Origin: Poteriospumella lacustris
Lineage: Eukaryota > Sar > Chrysophyceae > Chromulinales > Dinobryaceae
Direction of reading: 5' to 3'
NCBI GenBank assembly: GCA_008000375.1
Contig: SMOI01000347.1
Coordinates: 1 to 32,810, forward strand
Length of the DNA: 32,810 bases
The notes beneath the pieces are model-generated. The model had not been told where the DNA came from and did no database searches. It saw only the letters and a program-made list of their open reading frames with translations. Shown here piece after piece: positions 1-8,679 of this stretch (position 1 is its first letter; each line of letters opens with the position of its first letter). The translations under genes were made by a program, and so were the position numbers.

Positions 1-76
1 CACCGCCACCGCCACCGCCACCGCCACCGCCACCGCCACCGCCACCGCCACCGCCACCGCCACCGCCACCGCCACC
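1..76. repeat. (CACCGC)n hexanucleotide repeat at the left edge
   Basis: About twelve perfect copies of CACCGC run from the first base to 76. The minus-strand histone-repeat frame reads through this tract as alternating Val-Ala codons (GTG GCG), so it may be coding. The tract is cut by the window edge, so its full length is unknown. Confidence 0.95.
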
Positions 77-1234
77 GGCGGCGGTCGGAGGGTGGGCAGC
101 TCGCTGCGTCGCGCGCCACTCGTTGGCGATGAGGTCAAACGTCGTCGCGATGAGATACTCCACACACGCCGTCATGTACAGCATGCCACCGTCCGACAAG
201 CGCAACCGCTGCCTCGCCGCCGCCGTACGCGACGTGCCCGCCGCCGTCGCGTCGAACATCGCTTCGACGACGGCGACGGTCAGTCCGATGCCGCCGTGAA
301 ACGAGCGATTGACGGCCGCCTTCTTCTTCGTCGTTGTGGCGCCGTGTCCGCCTTCGTTGCGGCTGTAAGCATACTTGGTAACGGCGCGCGTCGCCTCGGA
401 GGTCAAATGGCTGTTCAGATTGTCGAAGGAGAAGCCGCCGGGCGGTGGCGGTGGGATGAGCATCGTCACCGCCGACTGAATCTGCGACACGCTGACCACC
501 AGCGTCTCTACGCCGCGGGGCACGGAGATGGGACTCTCCGTGCGAAGGAACGTGGCCAGGGAGAGCACGTGGTAGACGAAGGAGAGCAGCAGTTCGTTGA
601 GGTGGCTCGACACGGTCGGCGGCACCGACGCGGCGAAGTCGATGCCCGGCGCCACCTGCGCCCAAATGGCCGCGAAATACGGGCGGTAGTCGATGGCGGG
701 GTCCAGGCAGCGTGGCAAGGGCGACAAGAACTTGGTTGGCAGCAGTTGAAAGCTGCTGCTGGCGGTGGAGGCGGTGGAGGCGGCGGCAGCGACACGCGCC
801 ACGTCGGCGGCGGTCACCGACGACAGCGCATCGCACCGCTGCAGCAGCTCCGACGTCCACGATTCCAAGAGCCACTGGGCAAAGGAGAGACTCTTCGGCG
901 AGAATGGACAGAAGTAAGCGCCACCGACCGCTTCGGCCACGGCCAGTTCGAAGAGCAGTTCGTCGGTCTCGATGAGGCCGCCGACGCTGTGGTCGGATAC
1001 GGCGGCCGCAAAGGACGCCGGCCAGCCCGCCACGGTCACCAATACATCCACGGGTAAGGGCGGTGCGCAGCAAAGCCGAAAGCCAATGAGAACAGGCGTC
1101 AGCTGGTCAGTGAAGTGCCACCACCAGCGGCGCAAGGTTTGGCGCAGGGCGACGACTGCCGCTGGGCTCCATTCCTGCGTCTTCTTCGAGTCCTGCAGTA
1201 GTCTACGGTGCAAATAACGGTCAAAGCCCTGCAT
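1..1234 (-). CDS. Four-fold histone-repeat protein (H3-H4-H2B-H2A in one chain), 3' end beyond the window
   Basis: An open frame starts at the ATG complementary to 1232-1234, two codons after an in-frame TGA, and stays open for about 411 codons to the left edge. By eye I align four histone folds. Residues 3-71 resemble H3: GFDRYLHRRLLQD matches the alpha-1 helix and SPAAVVALRQT the AVMALQEA helix start. Residues 88-151 resemble H4, with SSVTAADVARVA against KTVTAMDVVYA. Residues 182-291 resemble H2B: DYRPYFAAIWAQVAP, QIQSAVTMLIP and a C-terminal helix SEATRAVTKYAYS. Residues 303-378 resemble H2A: RTAAARQRLRLS, then LYMTACVEYLIATTFDLIAN. One chain could therefore supply one copy of each core histone. 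Loop 2 of the H3 and H4 parts lacks the usual basic residues. The tail enters a Val-Ala repeat. H2B-H2A is the firmest assignment, H3 and H4 somewhat weaker. Fused histones are known from Marseilleviridae; origin here is open. Confidence 0.78.
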   Translation of the reverse strand, partial: MQGFDRYLHRRLLQDSKKTQEWSPAAVVALRQTLRRWWWHFTDQLTPVLIGFRLCCAPPLPVDVLVTVAGWPASFAAAVSDHSVGGLIETDELLFELAVAEAVGGAYFCPFSPKSLSFAQWLLESWTSELLQRCDALSSVTAADVARVAAAASTASTASSSFQLLPTKFLSPLPRCLDPAIDYRPYFAAIWAQVAPGIDFAASVPPTVSSHLNELLLSFVYHVLSLATFLRTESPISVPRGVETLVVSVSQIQSAVTMLIPPPPPGGFSFDNLNSHLTSEATRAVTKYAYSRNEGGHGATTTKKKAAVNRSFHGGIGLTVAVVEAMFDATAAGTSRTAAARQRLRLSDGGMLYMTACVEYLIATTFDLIANEWRATQRAAHPPTAAGGGGGGGGGGGGGGGGGGGGGGGGG

Positions 1235-1402
1235 TCTTCACGAAGTGTGCCAGAAGAGATGTAAGCTATGTTGTTAAATCATAAGCCCAAGTGCCTCGTT
1301 GTGTTGTGTTCATGGACGCTTGTACCAAATATATAGTCAGTTATATATGTGTAGCATTACATAGTTGTGAAAGAAACGTCCATAGGATCATGAACATGGA
1401 AC
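1235..1402. promoter_or_regulatory. Short shared promoter between two divergent genes
   Basis: The 168 bp between the divergent start codons are AT-rich in an otherwise GC-rich area. They hold TATA-like stretches at 1327-1336 (AAATATATAG) and 1341-1350 (TTATATATGT), suited to the plus-strand gene. Nothing equally clear serves the minus strand. The spacing suggests a bidirectional promoter and co-expression, which is inference. Confidence 0.45.
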
Positions 1403-1419
1403 ATGGAAGAATCAGGTGA
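1390..1419 (+). other. Short upstream reading frame overlapping the start of the 824-residue protein
   Basis: ATGs at 1390 and 1396 share a frame that ends at TGA 1417-1419. They precede and overlap the out-of-frame start at 1403. A scanning ribosome would meet them first if the transcript begins upstream, so they could lower or regulate translation. No conservation can be judged here. Confidence 0.35.
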
Positions 1420-3877
1420 AAACCAAAAAGATACCACTGCCTGGCGCCTTGTGGCGGTCAGTTCGTTGAAAGAAACTCATATCTTATTCGATACAAATCA
1501 CATCTCAACAAACGAAATCATGGCGGCAGTTGTCGTTCCCAACATGGAGCTGGTGTTCAATTCGTTCACAGACGCACCAGCCATCATCAATCCACAGCAT
1601 GCGCAACATACGCAGAGTGTTTATCATCAACGCATCGTCATTACGGACTCCTCTGAGAAACTTCGCTCCACAATCATTCAACATGTATACAAAGTGAAGG
1701 TCACCTCAGACTTTTGTAAGACGCTCGTACCGGAATTCAAGATTTTCAGCGCCAATGAATTCCGCTTCTACCTCGACTACGACCCGACGATGTACAGCGA
1801 CGTTCGTCCTGCTCGTTCAGACTTCTTATCGTGCAAGACACCCATGCCTAAAGTATTTCCTGGTACTCGAGGCTTGTCTTTCTACGACGTCTGCGACGAA
1901 TTTGGTCTGAAGAAGAAAAGTGATGCTCCTTTTGCAGTGGACTTATCGCAACTGTTGCACCCGGCCGCTGTTCCGGCACCTCCACCTGACCGGGTATGGG
2001 CTGAGCTGCGAAAGGGCGAAGTGAAAGTATTCTGTCCAGGAGGGCTTCCTGAACAGACGTATTTTCAACAACGTGTTTGGGCTCAGGCTCCCGCTCTGGC
2101 TCCGACTCTGCTTCACAACGAAAACATGGTCCATCTCTGTGTGACTTACGATCTCTATTTGACCAGAGCTCCGGCTGCAAACGCCGTAGCGGCCGGTCCT
2201 GTGGTAGTTTCGGTGACGCCGCTGTTGGAGATGTTCGAGGATCGATCTCGTCCGCTGCTGCAGGTGCAAGTGCTGTTTCGATTGGACGAACAGGACGCCG
2301 GTGTGAATGACGTGGTTGACTTCAAGGCAGCGATCAAGGAAATAGTCGACGCGGTCCTGGCCAATGAACTCAACGCGGTAACAGCGGTGAACAATCCCCT
2401 TCCTCTGACAGTGCGTGTGAATAAACCACACGTCTCCAAAGTCCGGGCAAATGAGAAGATCACCAGCACAGGGTCTTTTTCCCGCAAACACTACAGTTCG
2501 AACGCACCTGGCGGCGGCGACATCACTTCGATCGTCGTCTCGCACAATCTCAATTTGAGGTTGACCGACACGATGACCGTGGACCATCTCTTACCGCGTC
2601 TGCAGTATCTACCGGGTCTCGACAACAACGAGAAGCACCGCTATTACACCGCCGATGGGACGTATCTCAGAGCGGCGAAGGTGGGGAAACGCATTCAACG
2701 CGGCGATGCCAACGTCAAGGCCTTCCACCTGACGCTTCACGATGCACTGCATGGCCATCTGCAGACGTGTATCAACTTTATGAGTCAAGCCAGGCTAATG
2801 ACGACAGGGCACTTCAAACTGTGCAAGATCGCGATGAATCACAACAATAACCACAACTTCGTCGTCGCCTTCGCCTGGGTCCCAGGTGCAGCTCCTCCGG
2901 CGGTTGCTCCTCCTGTGAACGTAGTTACAGCAGCTGCAGCTGCTGCGACTCCTGCTGCTGCTATTGCTGCTGCTCAGAAGGCAACGTTGGCTGCCCCTGC
3001 TCCTCTACGGAACCGTGTTCAATCCACCGTCGATGCTGCTTGTGTTTCTGCCAACACTAAATATGGTCGTCGCATCACAGTTGGCGATAAAAAGGAAGCC
3101 AAGGTGGTTGTCGACGTCGTCAAGGCCATTCGTGACCTTCTCAATGTCGGAGGAGCTCTGCCGCCAAGTGAGATCGATTCCGCAAAGTCGTTTGTCGCCG
3201 CAAGCTGTGGCGTCTTGGGATCGATCATCAAACTGTGCGCTGCTGTCGCTGCCAATCCAACGAAGACCAAGTGCATTGTGAAGGCTGCTACACCTGCAGC
3301 TGCACCTGCACCTGGTCCTGCTCCAACTACGATATCAGCTCATCTCATCGCCCCGATTGCACTACAAACGCTCGTCAACGCTCTCCCTCCTGCCCCAGAT
3401 GTTAGCGCGGCTGTCGAGAGTGCAATGAACGCCGTCATCACCTTATTGGAAGGCCTCACCGCGGCGGTATTGCGAGCGGTTGCTACTGCAGAACGTCGCC
3501 ATGTTGATGAGGTGGTGAGTCGTCTGTGTCCCCCCTCGCCACGGCCAGCGGCGGCAGTACCTCCTCCTGGTCGTGCCCGTGCCCGTGCCGCTCCCGCTGT
3601 ACCTGCCCCTGCCCATGTCCCTGGCCCTAACCCTGGCCGGGCGTACTCCCCGGTGTTCTCGATCATGTACAACGATTTCTTCGAGACGCTGCAAGTGGAG
3701 GCCAACATCCACGTCGGCCGCGACATCACCAGACTTGACGCAATTCCTCCGACCGCGGACAGTTTCAATGCCTTTTGTATTCAGGCGAATACCCTCGTTC
3801 ACCAGACAGCGACCGATTTTCTCGCCAGTTGCTCAGCGGAACCAAGATTCGTCAACTTCGGCGTCGCCAAGTTTTAG
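1403..3877 (+). CDS. Unrecognised 824-residue protein with possible histone-like helical segments in its C-terminal half
   Basis: One uninterrupted frame from ATG 1403 to TAG at 3875-3877, with ordinary codon use and balanced composition, so I treat it as a real intronless gene. I do not recognise the N-terminal 410 residues; they look globular, mixed alpha/beta. Alanine/proline linkers (around 495-540, 630-642, 708-745) separate compact helical blocks. Residues 421-478 contain LTLHDALHGHL, like the start of the H3 alpha-2 helix, then a short loop and helix. Blocks at 570-625, 645-708 and 750-810 each show a short helix, a loop, and a 25-28 residue amphipathic helix, the outline of a histone fold. 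This gives perhaps four histone-like units, matching the divergent neighbour. The evidence is weak because Ala-rich helices can imitate the pattern. Function unknown; the shared promoter suggests a joint role. Confidence 0.8.
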   Translation: MEESGENQKDTTAWRLVAVSSLKETHILFDTNHISTNEIMAAVVVPNMELVFNSFTDAPAIINPQHAQHTQSVYHQRIVITDSSEKLRSTIIQHVYKVKVTSDFCKTLVPEFKIFSANEFRFYLDYDPTMYSDVRPARSDFLSCKTPMPKVFPGTRGLSFYDVCDEFGLKKKSDAPFAVDLSQLLHPAAVPAPPPDRVWAELRKGEVKVFCPGGLPEQTYFQQRVWAQAPALAPTLLHNENMVHLCVTYDLYLTRAPAANAVAAGPVVVSVTPLLEMFEDRSRPLLQVQVLFRLDEQDAGVNDVVDFKAAIKEIVDAVLANELNAVTAVNNPLPLTVRVNKPHVSKVRANEKITSTGSFSRKHYSSNAPGGGDITSIVVSHNLNLRLTDTMTVDHLLPRLQYLPGLDNNEKHRYYTADGTYLRAAKVGKRIQRGDANVKAFHLTLHDALHGHLQTCINFMSQARLMTTGHFKLCKIAMNHNNNHNFVVAFAWVPGAAPPAVAPPVNVVTAAAAAATPAAAIAAAQKATLAAPAPLRNRVQSTVDAACVSANTKYGRRITVGDKKEAKVVVDVVKAIRDLLNVGGALPPSEIDSAKSFVAASCGVLGSIIKLCAAVAANPTKTKCIVKAATPAAAPAPGPAPTTISAHLIAPIALQTLVNALPPAPDVSAAVESAMNAVITLLEGLTAAVLRAVATAERRHVDEVVSRLCPPSPRPAAAVPPPGRARARAAPAVPAPAHVPGPNPGRAYSPVFSIMYNDFFETLQVEANIHVGRDITRLDAIPPTADSFNAFCIQANTLVHQTATDFLASCSAEPRFVNFGVAKF

Positions 3878-6388
3878 GCGGCATAACGCGGTCCTTTCTT
3901 TCCGGTGACCGTTGTCGCAATCTGGCACGCCCCGCTCCCTTCACCTTCACCGCCTCTGTGCTCCCCCCCCCCCCCCCACAGACGTGTTGCCGTTACACGA
4001 GCACATCAAGGGCCTCCCTCTGTCTGTTGACGCTTGGTCTCTCTACCATCATCATGACTCGTGTGTGTGTCGTTACTCCATGTCGTGTCGTGTCATCGTT
4101 GACTCAGCCCCTGCTCCTGGCTGCCACCGCTGGCGTCCATTGTCTCGTCTACTGTCTACTACTGTCTATTGTCTGTTGTCTATTGTCTACTCTCTGTGGT
4201 TGGCGCTTATCAATATCCTTACTGTCCCAACCCACTCCTCTTCCTCTACCTCTATCTCTACCACCACCTCCACACCCCCAAACGCCAGGAGCACTGCGCT
4301 CGTCACTCATGAGGCGTTCGTCTCGTCAGCCCCGCAGCCGTTGCCACCGGCGGCTGCAGTGCTACACGATCATGAGCGGTGATCGCCCACGTGAGTCGTG
4401 CTACAGTGTGTCCCCGCTCCGACCGCAGACCGCTGCCGTGTTGTCTTTATGGCCAACGCTCGTGTGAAAGACGCAGCGCGGGTGTTTCACAACTCCGCGG
4501 CGAACAGCCACATGGCGGACATCATCAGCACACCGCTCTTCACGTAACTTCTGCCGCACCCCCCCCCCCACTCCCCCGTCGTCTTTCGCACCGCCTTGTG
4601 CCTTCTGGTTCTTCTCACCGCCTTGTAGTACTTCGTGTCGTTATTGCCCACCGGATCTCCCTGCGCCGCTCTCGACCCTCCATTTGGTCTACTCTCTTTA
4701 CTCTCTCGCTCAACTCTCTGTCTACTCTCTGTCTACTCTCTCTGTCGTATCAATACCCCTGCTAGTCATAGCGTAGCCCGCGGTGTCGCCGCCATTTGTT
4801 GTGACCGTCTATTGTCCCCCCCCCCCCGCCCCGCCGTAAACCAATCGTCGCCGACCTCAGCTGCACACATCTGTCGTATCGACTGTTCTTTTTTTGTTTG
4901 TTTGTTTGTTTGAATGTGTTTGCTGCGCTTATAGGGACCACCCCCCTGTCCCTGTCCGTTCTTTCCGCTGCCGTGTGCGGGCAATCTGTTGCCCCCCATC
5001 GTAGTTGTATCGTTATTCGCATCGTATCTCCTGCGTCTCTCACTGTCTCTCTCACTGTCTCTATCACTGTCTCCTTCGCTGTCGTGGCCGTCTGCAGTCT
5101 TCGGCCTCTGTCATCGCTGTCCTCGTATCAATATCCCTACGACCCCCTCCCACCCCCCGTCGTCTATTGCTGCTCGTTGTCCCCGCCTTTCACTAAACTC
5201 TGGCACCGGTCGCCATCGGGCCCCGTTCGCTGGCAGTCTCGTCGCCACGTGCGAACCGCTGCCGCACGGTCTCCGCCTCCGTAGCGCTGCCTCGTCGCTT
5301 CTTCCTGCGCCAATCCCCACCGTCGTATTCGTTGCTATCCCTCTCTGTGCCCCTCTCTCTCACCACCACGTCTACCGTGCACTGGTTTGTTTGTTTCGTA
5401 GTTCTGATTAGTTCTGATTCGTTCTGTAGCTCTGATTGGTTCCCGTGGCGTTCGTTTGGGGGTGGATCGACCTTGTCGCTTGTCAGTTTCCACCAACGGC
5501 GCCGTCACAGGGCCACCCATCTCCTGTGCCCTCTATCCTCTACCCTCTACCTACCCTGTAAGCTCTAGTCATCCACAGTCAATGTAACGGTTTAATCTAA
5601 CGGCCAACGCCCCGCATTCTCTCTCGACGCTTCTTCCCGTCTGCAGCGGTGTCAGAGGACGGCAGATCCAGTGAACGAACACGTCGTCAGCCATAGCCTC
5701 GAGAAGGCCACCTAACCAGCTTCGACAATGGCGTTGGCCATCCACTGACGATTCATCGGTCGACTCGTCGACGTAGCGGCAGCAAGAGCACCCGTTGCCT
5801 GACACGTGTATTAGTACGTGTAACGTGCTCAGATCGATCGACCGTCCGTCTCTAGGGCTCTCTTGTCAATCTACGGCGGCATGTCTACGGGGCAGCTGCT
5901 GCGTAGCGTAGCGCCACTGGCTGTACACCAACGAGCAACGCTTTGGCGGGCGATGCCTGCGCGACCTTCATCCATCCAAACACCGAGACGATGGGCGATT
6001 TGAGGGTTATATGCCAGTTATACGAAGCTTACAAACGATGAAGAAGAAGACGAAGAAAAAAAAGCCACGCGACGATCATCAACGGTGCATCGCAGCAACG
6101 AAGACACGTCGCACATCGCGGCGGGCAAAAAACAACGACATCAACAACATCAACAAGGCTGCAAGGACGCTGGCCGGGGGAACAAAACATGGACCATTCT
6201 CACACAGTGCAGTGCACTACAGAATTGTACCATCATCATCATCAATCGCTACTAAAAAGACATTAGAAGAAGGTAACGGGGGGAGGGGGATGGGTGGGTG
6301 CGTAGTAAAGAGCGTCGGCCCATTCGTTGCCGACCTAAAATGAATGTGAAGAAGAGATTGAAAGACGGCATTGATTGACGCAGGCAAC
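3878..6388. other. 2.5 kb without a convincing gene; pyrimidine-rich low-complexity DNA
   Basis: About 3960-5570 is strongly C/T-biased on the plus strand, with C runs at 3963-3977, around 4559-4568 and around 4816-4826. It has many variants of CTGTCTACT and CTCTGTC, and three spaced variants of TATCAATAYCC near 4208, 4749 and 5127. Open frames here are low-complexity and lack recognisable domains. About 5570-6388 is mixed sequence with A-rich stretches (6030-6065), and I see no gene in it. Confidence 0.6.
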
Positions 6389-6718
6389 TTAGGCCACGGT
6401 GACGAAGAGATCGTCGTCCGTGTTGGCGTAATATCCAGACTGGCAGATGTTGACCCAGTAGCAGTCGTTTTCACCGGAGAACACGCCACAGGCGTTCACC
6501 GAGGGGGTGTACTTCTTGTTCCACACCTGCTGGCCAGAGGCTTCCACATACATGTTCTGGCCCTCACAGACGTTGAGTTGATGCACATGCTTGGACAGTG
6601 GAGCGCCAGTGCAGTTGGTGCCCTTGGTGAAGTACTCAATGGTCACCGTGGTGTGCGCCGCCATCGCCACCGACGCGAAGAGCATCGCGAACGCCATCAA
6701 CATAATCTTGGCAAACAT
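6389..6718 (-). CDS. Small secreted cysteine-rich protein, 109 residues
   Basis: The start at 6716-6718 gives a clear signal peptide (MFAKIMLMAFAMLFASVAMA, cleavage likely after residue 20) and an approximately 89-residue mature protein with five cysteines. It ends at TAA (6389-6391). The mature part begins with a strand-rich module: VTIEYFTKGTNC, then C about 18 residues later (NVCEG). A similar spacing occurs in the larger secreted protein at 7714-8679 on the same strand. I know no named family. Extracellular or secretory-pathway location is inferred from the signal peptide. An intronless 330-bp frame with a biased composition and a good signal peptide makes a real gene likely. Confidence 0.75.
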   Translation of the reverse strand: MFAKIMLMAFAMLFASVAMAAHTTVTIEYFTKGTNCTGAPLSKHVHQLNVCEGQNMYVEASGQQVWNKKYTPSVNACGVFSGENDCYWVNICQSGYYANTDDDLFVTVA

Positions 6719-7713
6719 CTTTGGACAACTGGTAACTGGTAACTGTAATAATACAAGTATCTTTACTCCGAAAAAGGAATGTGCCGATGAGCCATTCGAA
6801 GAAGATCATCGGCAGCAGAACAACCGAGAGGCTCTGCAACCGACGGACGATGTGGAAGTTGAGGCCGTTGAGGGCCGTTGCCTGAGAAATCGGAGCTGGG
6901 AAGGACACACAAAAACCCAGCTTGTCGGCTAGGTTTTCCCCCACCGCTGACTCGTGAACGATCGATCCGCTTGACTCTTGACACCCCTACTGTACCTCAG
7001 TTTCAGCTCTTCTCAATATCCAGGAGACTGAGTGCGAGATCCTTTTTCTCCGCTCGGAATCTCCTGTGAACACGACGGGCCCAAACCGGAAGAAACAACA
7101 CGATTCTTACAGCCACCCCTCTGGGACTTAAGCACGTTACACAGGTAACAGGCAGGATGAAAAACAGGCGAAAAAGAGAAGGAGAGGAGCGTGAGAAAAC
7201 GCACCGTTTCGATCGGTACGAGAAAAAACTCACGAGAGGAGAACGACCGCCGGCTGGTACAGCAGCTAGCTGGGTAGGTAAATGAAAGAAAGCAAGTACA
7301 GCGGACCTTAAAGACCGCGTAAATGGGGCATCAGCACAACACACAGAACACACAACACGTGAAGAAATATAAGCTGCAATATAACGAAGAGTGAATAGCG
7401 CGTGTAGGGCACGGCACATGACAAACGGGGCGGAGCGAGGGATGGAAGCCATGGGGGGGGGGTGAGACGATAGCGAATCCATCCAACTCACAAGGTGGCA
7501 AAAGGTAGATGGGGGGAAGGACAAACAAACGAATCAGCAAACAACAAATACAGTGAATAATATTTGAACGAAAACAAAGGAACAAACAAACAGTCGATCT
7601 TCTGCTAGGAAGGGGGAGGGAGTATAGTCTATCACATTGCTTGCTCTCACTGGTCACTGCATTGGTATGGAGTCTTCCATTGGAAATCTAGCTTCTCCTA
7701 CTGTTTGGAGCAT
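6719..7713. other. Intergenic, no gene seen
   Basis: Mixed sequence, purine-rich on the plus strand around 7140-7210 and with a G run near 7454-7463. Minus-strand frames at 7003-7524 and 7331-7657 have Cys/Ser/Arg-rich composition without motif or signal and are not supported. The part next to 6719 probably holds the promoter of the small secreted protein. Confidence 0.5.
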
Positions 7714-8679
7714 TTACGCAGTATCAGTACCAACGCACTCGATGCGGGTGAATTCACGGCTGCGAGTGCAGCCCTGCAATGGGTCACCGGTGATAACCTC
7801 TGAACCGACCTGAGTACCACAGGCGTTATCGGAGTAAGTCACAATCATGGGCTCGTTGTTGCCGTTGCAAGTGTAACGGGTCGACTCCGTCTCCTCGGAT
7901 TGGCAGTAGCTGCCAGCAAAGTGGATATACTCGACGAGCTCGTCCTCGGCACCGCTTTTGCAGCCCTTGGACGATTGGAAAGAGCGAATGCGGACACCCA
8001 TTTCTCCAGGGGTATATGCAGCAATTTCGCTACGATCAGCCAAACCCATCAACACGTGCTGACCGTTAGGATCCATGCTCATCGGAGCACACATGCCCAT
8101 CATGTCGGCATAGAGTTGCTCAGTCGACGCAGAATCAACCACAACGCAGTCGCGGTCGGAGTGAGAGAAGGTCACATCCGTGTAGGAGACAGCGTCACGG
8201 TTCTTTCTCATCATAAACAAGTGGCTGACGGCTTTCTCGTTGGGCAAGCTCTCGTTGTGACGGCCAGGGATGCACTCGTTGCCAGCGACCGCGTGGATGA
8301 ACGAAGTATCACCGGAGCAATCCACGTCACCGGCAGGGAAAATTAAGGTGGCCAACATACCGCTCCGGGCATAAGAAGTACGAGTCTTCGCAGGTTGGGC
8401 ACCCATGGTGGAGATGTCGGCGAACGTGTCGATCATGCTGGAGGCGGAGAACTTCGCCTGCTTCGAGGAACGGCGAAGGTTCTTGACGTGCGCAGCGGCG
8501 GCCTTAGGATCCGCATGGATGGCGTTCGCCTTGGTTGATGCCTTCTTCGCGGATCTAGCAGATTTGTACACTTGCTTGATCACATCGTCGTGGTTCAAAG
8601 CAGCCTTCGCTTTCTTAGCCGACGCAAAGGTGGCCAACACAACAGCAAGAGTCACACAGAATAAGGCAAAAAGTCTCAT
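7714..8679 (-). CDS. Secreted protein with repeated two-cysteine modules, 321 residues
   Basis: The start at 8677-8679 gives a signal peptide (MRLFALFCVTLAVVLATFASA) followed by a Lys/Ala-rich helical segment of about 80 residues. The rest contains four or five diverged units of a strand, an acidic turn with a cysteine, and a second cysteine 16-20 residues on: LIFPAGDVDCSG, VTFSHSDRDCVV, RSFQSSKGCKSG and MIVTYSDNACGT are the strand-turn parts. The small protein at 6389-6718 and a fragment near 22.5 kb share this layout, so I read them as one family. Role unknown; it could be a cell-surface or extracellular binding protein. The cysteines probably form disulphides within each unit. Confidence 0.82.
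   Translation of the reverse strand: MRLFALFCVTLAVVLATFASAKKAKAALNHDDVIKQVYKSARSAKKASTKANAIHADPKAAAAHVKNLRRSSKQAKFSASSMIDTFADISTMGAQPAKTRTSYARSGMLATLIFPAGDVDCSGDTSFIHAVAGNECIPGRHNESLPNEKAVSHLFMMRKNRDAVSYTDVTFSHSDRDCVVVDSASTEQLYADMMGMCAPMSMDPNGQHVLMGLADRSEIAAYTPGEMGVRIRSFQSSKGCKSGAEDELVEYIHFAGSYCQSEETESTRYTCNGNNEPMIVTYSDNACGTQVGSEVITGDPLQGCTRSREFTRIECVGTDTA

Noticed and set aside
92-1073. Long Arg-rich reading frames on both strands (92-1057 plus, 135-1073 minus)
   Set aside because: They are shadows of the GC-rich histone-repeat frame. Composition is Arg/Gly/Ala-heavy with no domain, while the third minus frame gives sensible histone folds.
5569-5805. Minus frame of 78 residues
   Set aside because: No motif, no signal peptide and no neighbouring exon with good splice sites; length is compatible with chance.
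7003-7657. Minus-strand frames of 173 and 108 residues
   Set aside because: Biased Ser/Cys/Arg/Pro composition, no signal or domain, and they fall in purine-rich intergenic DNA.
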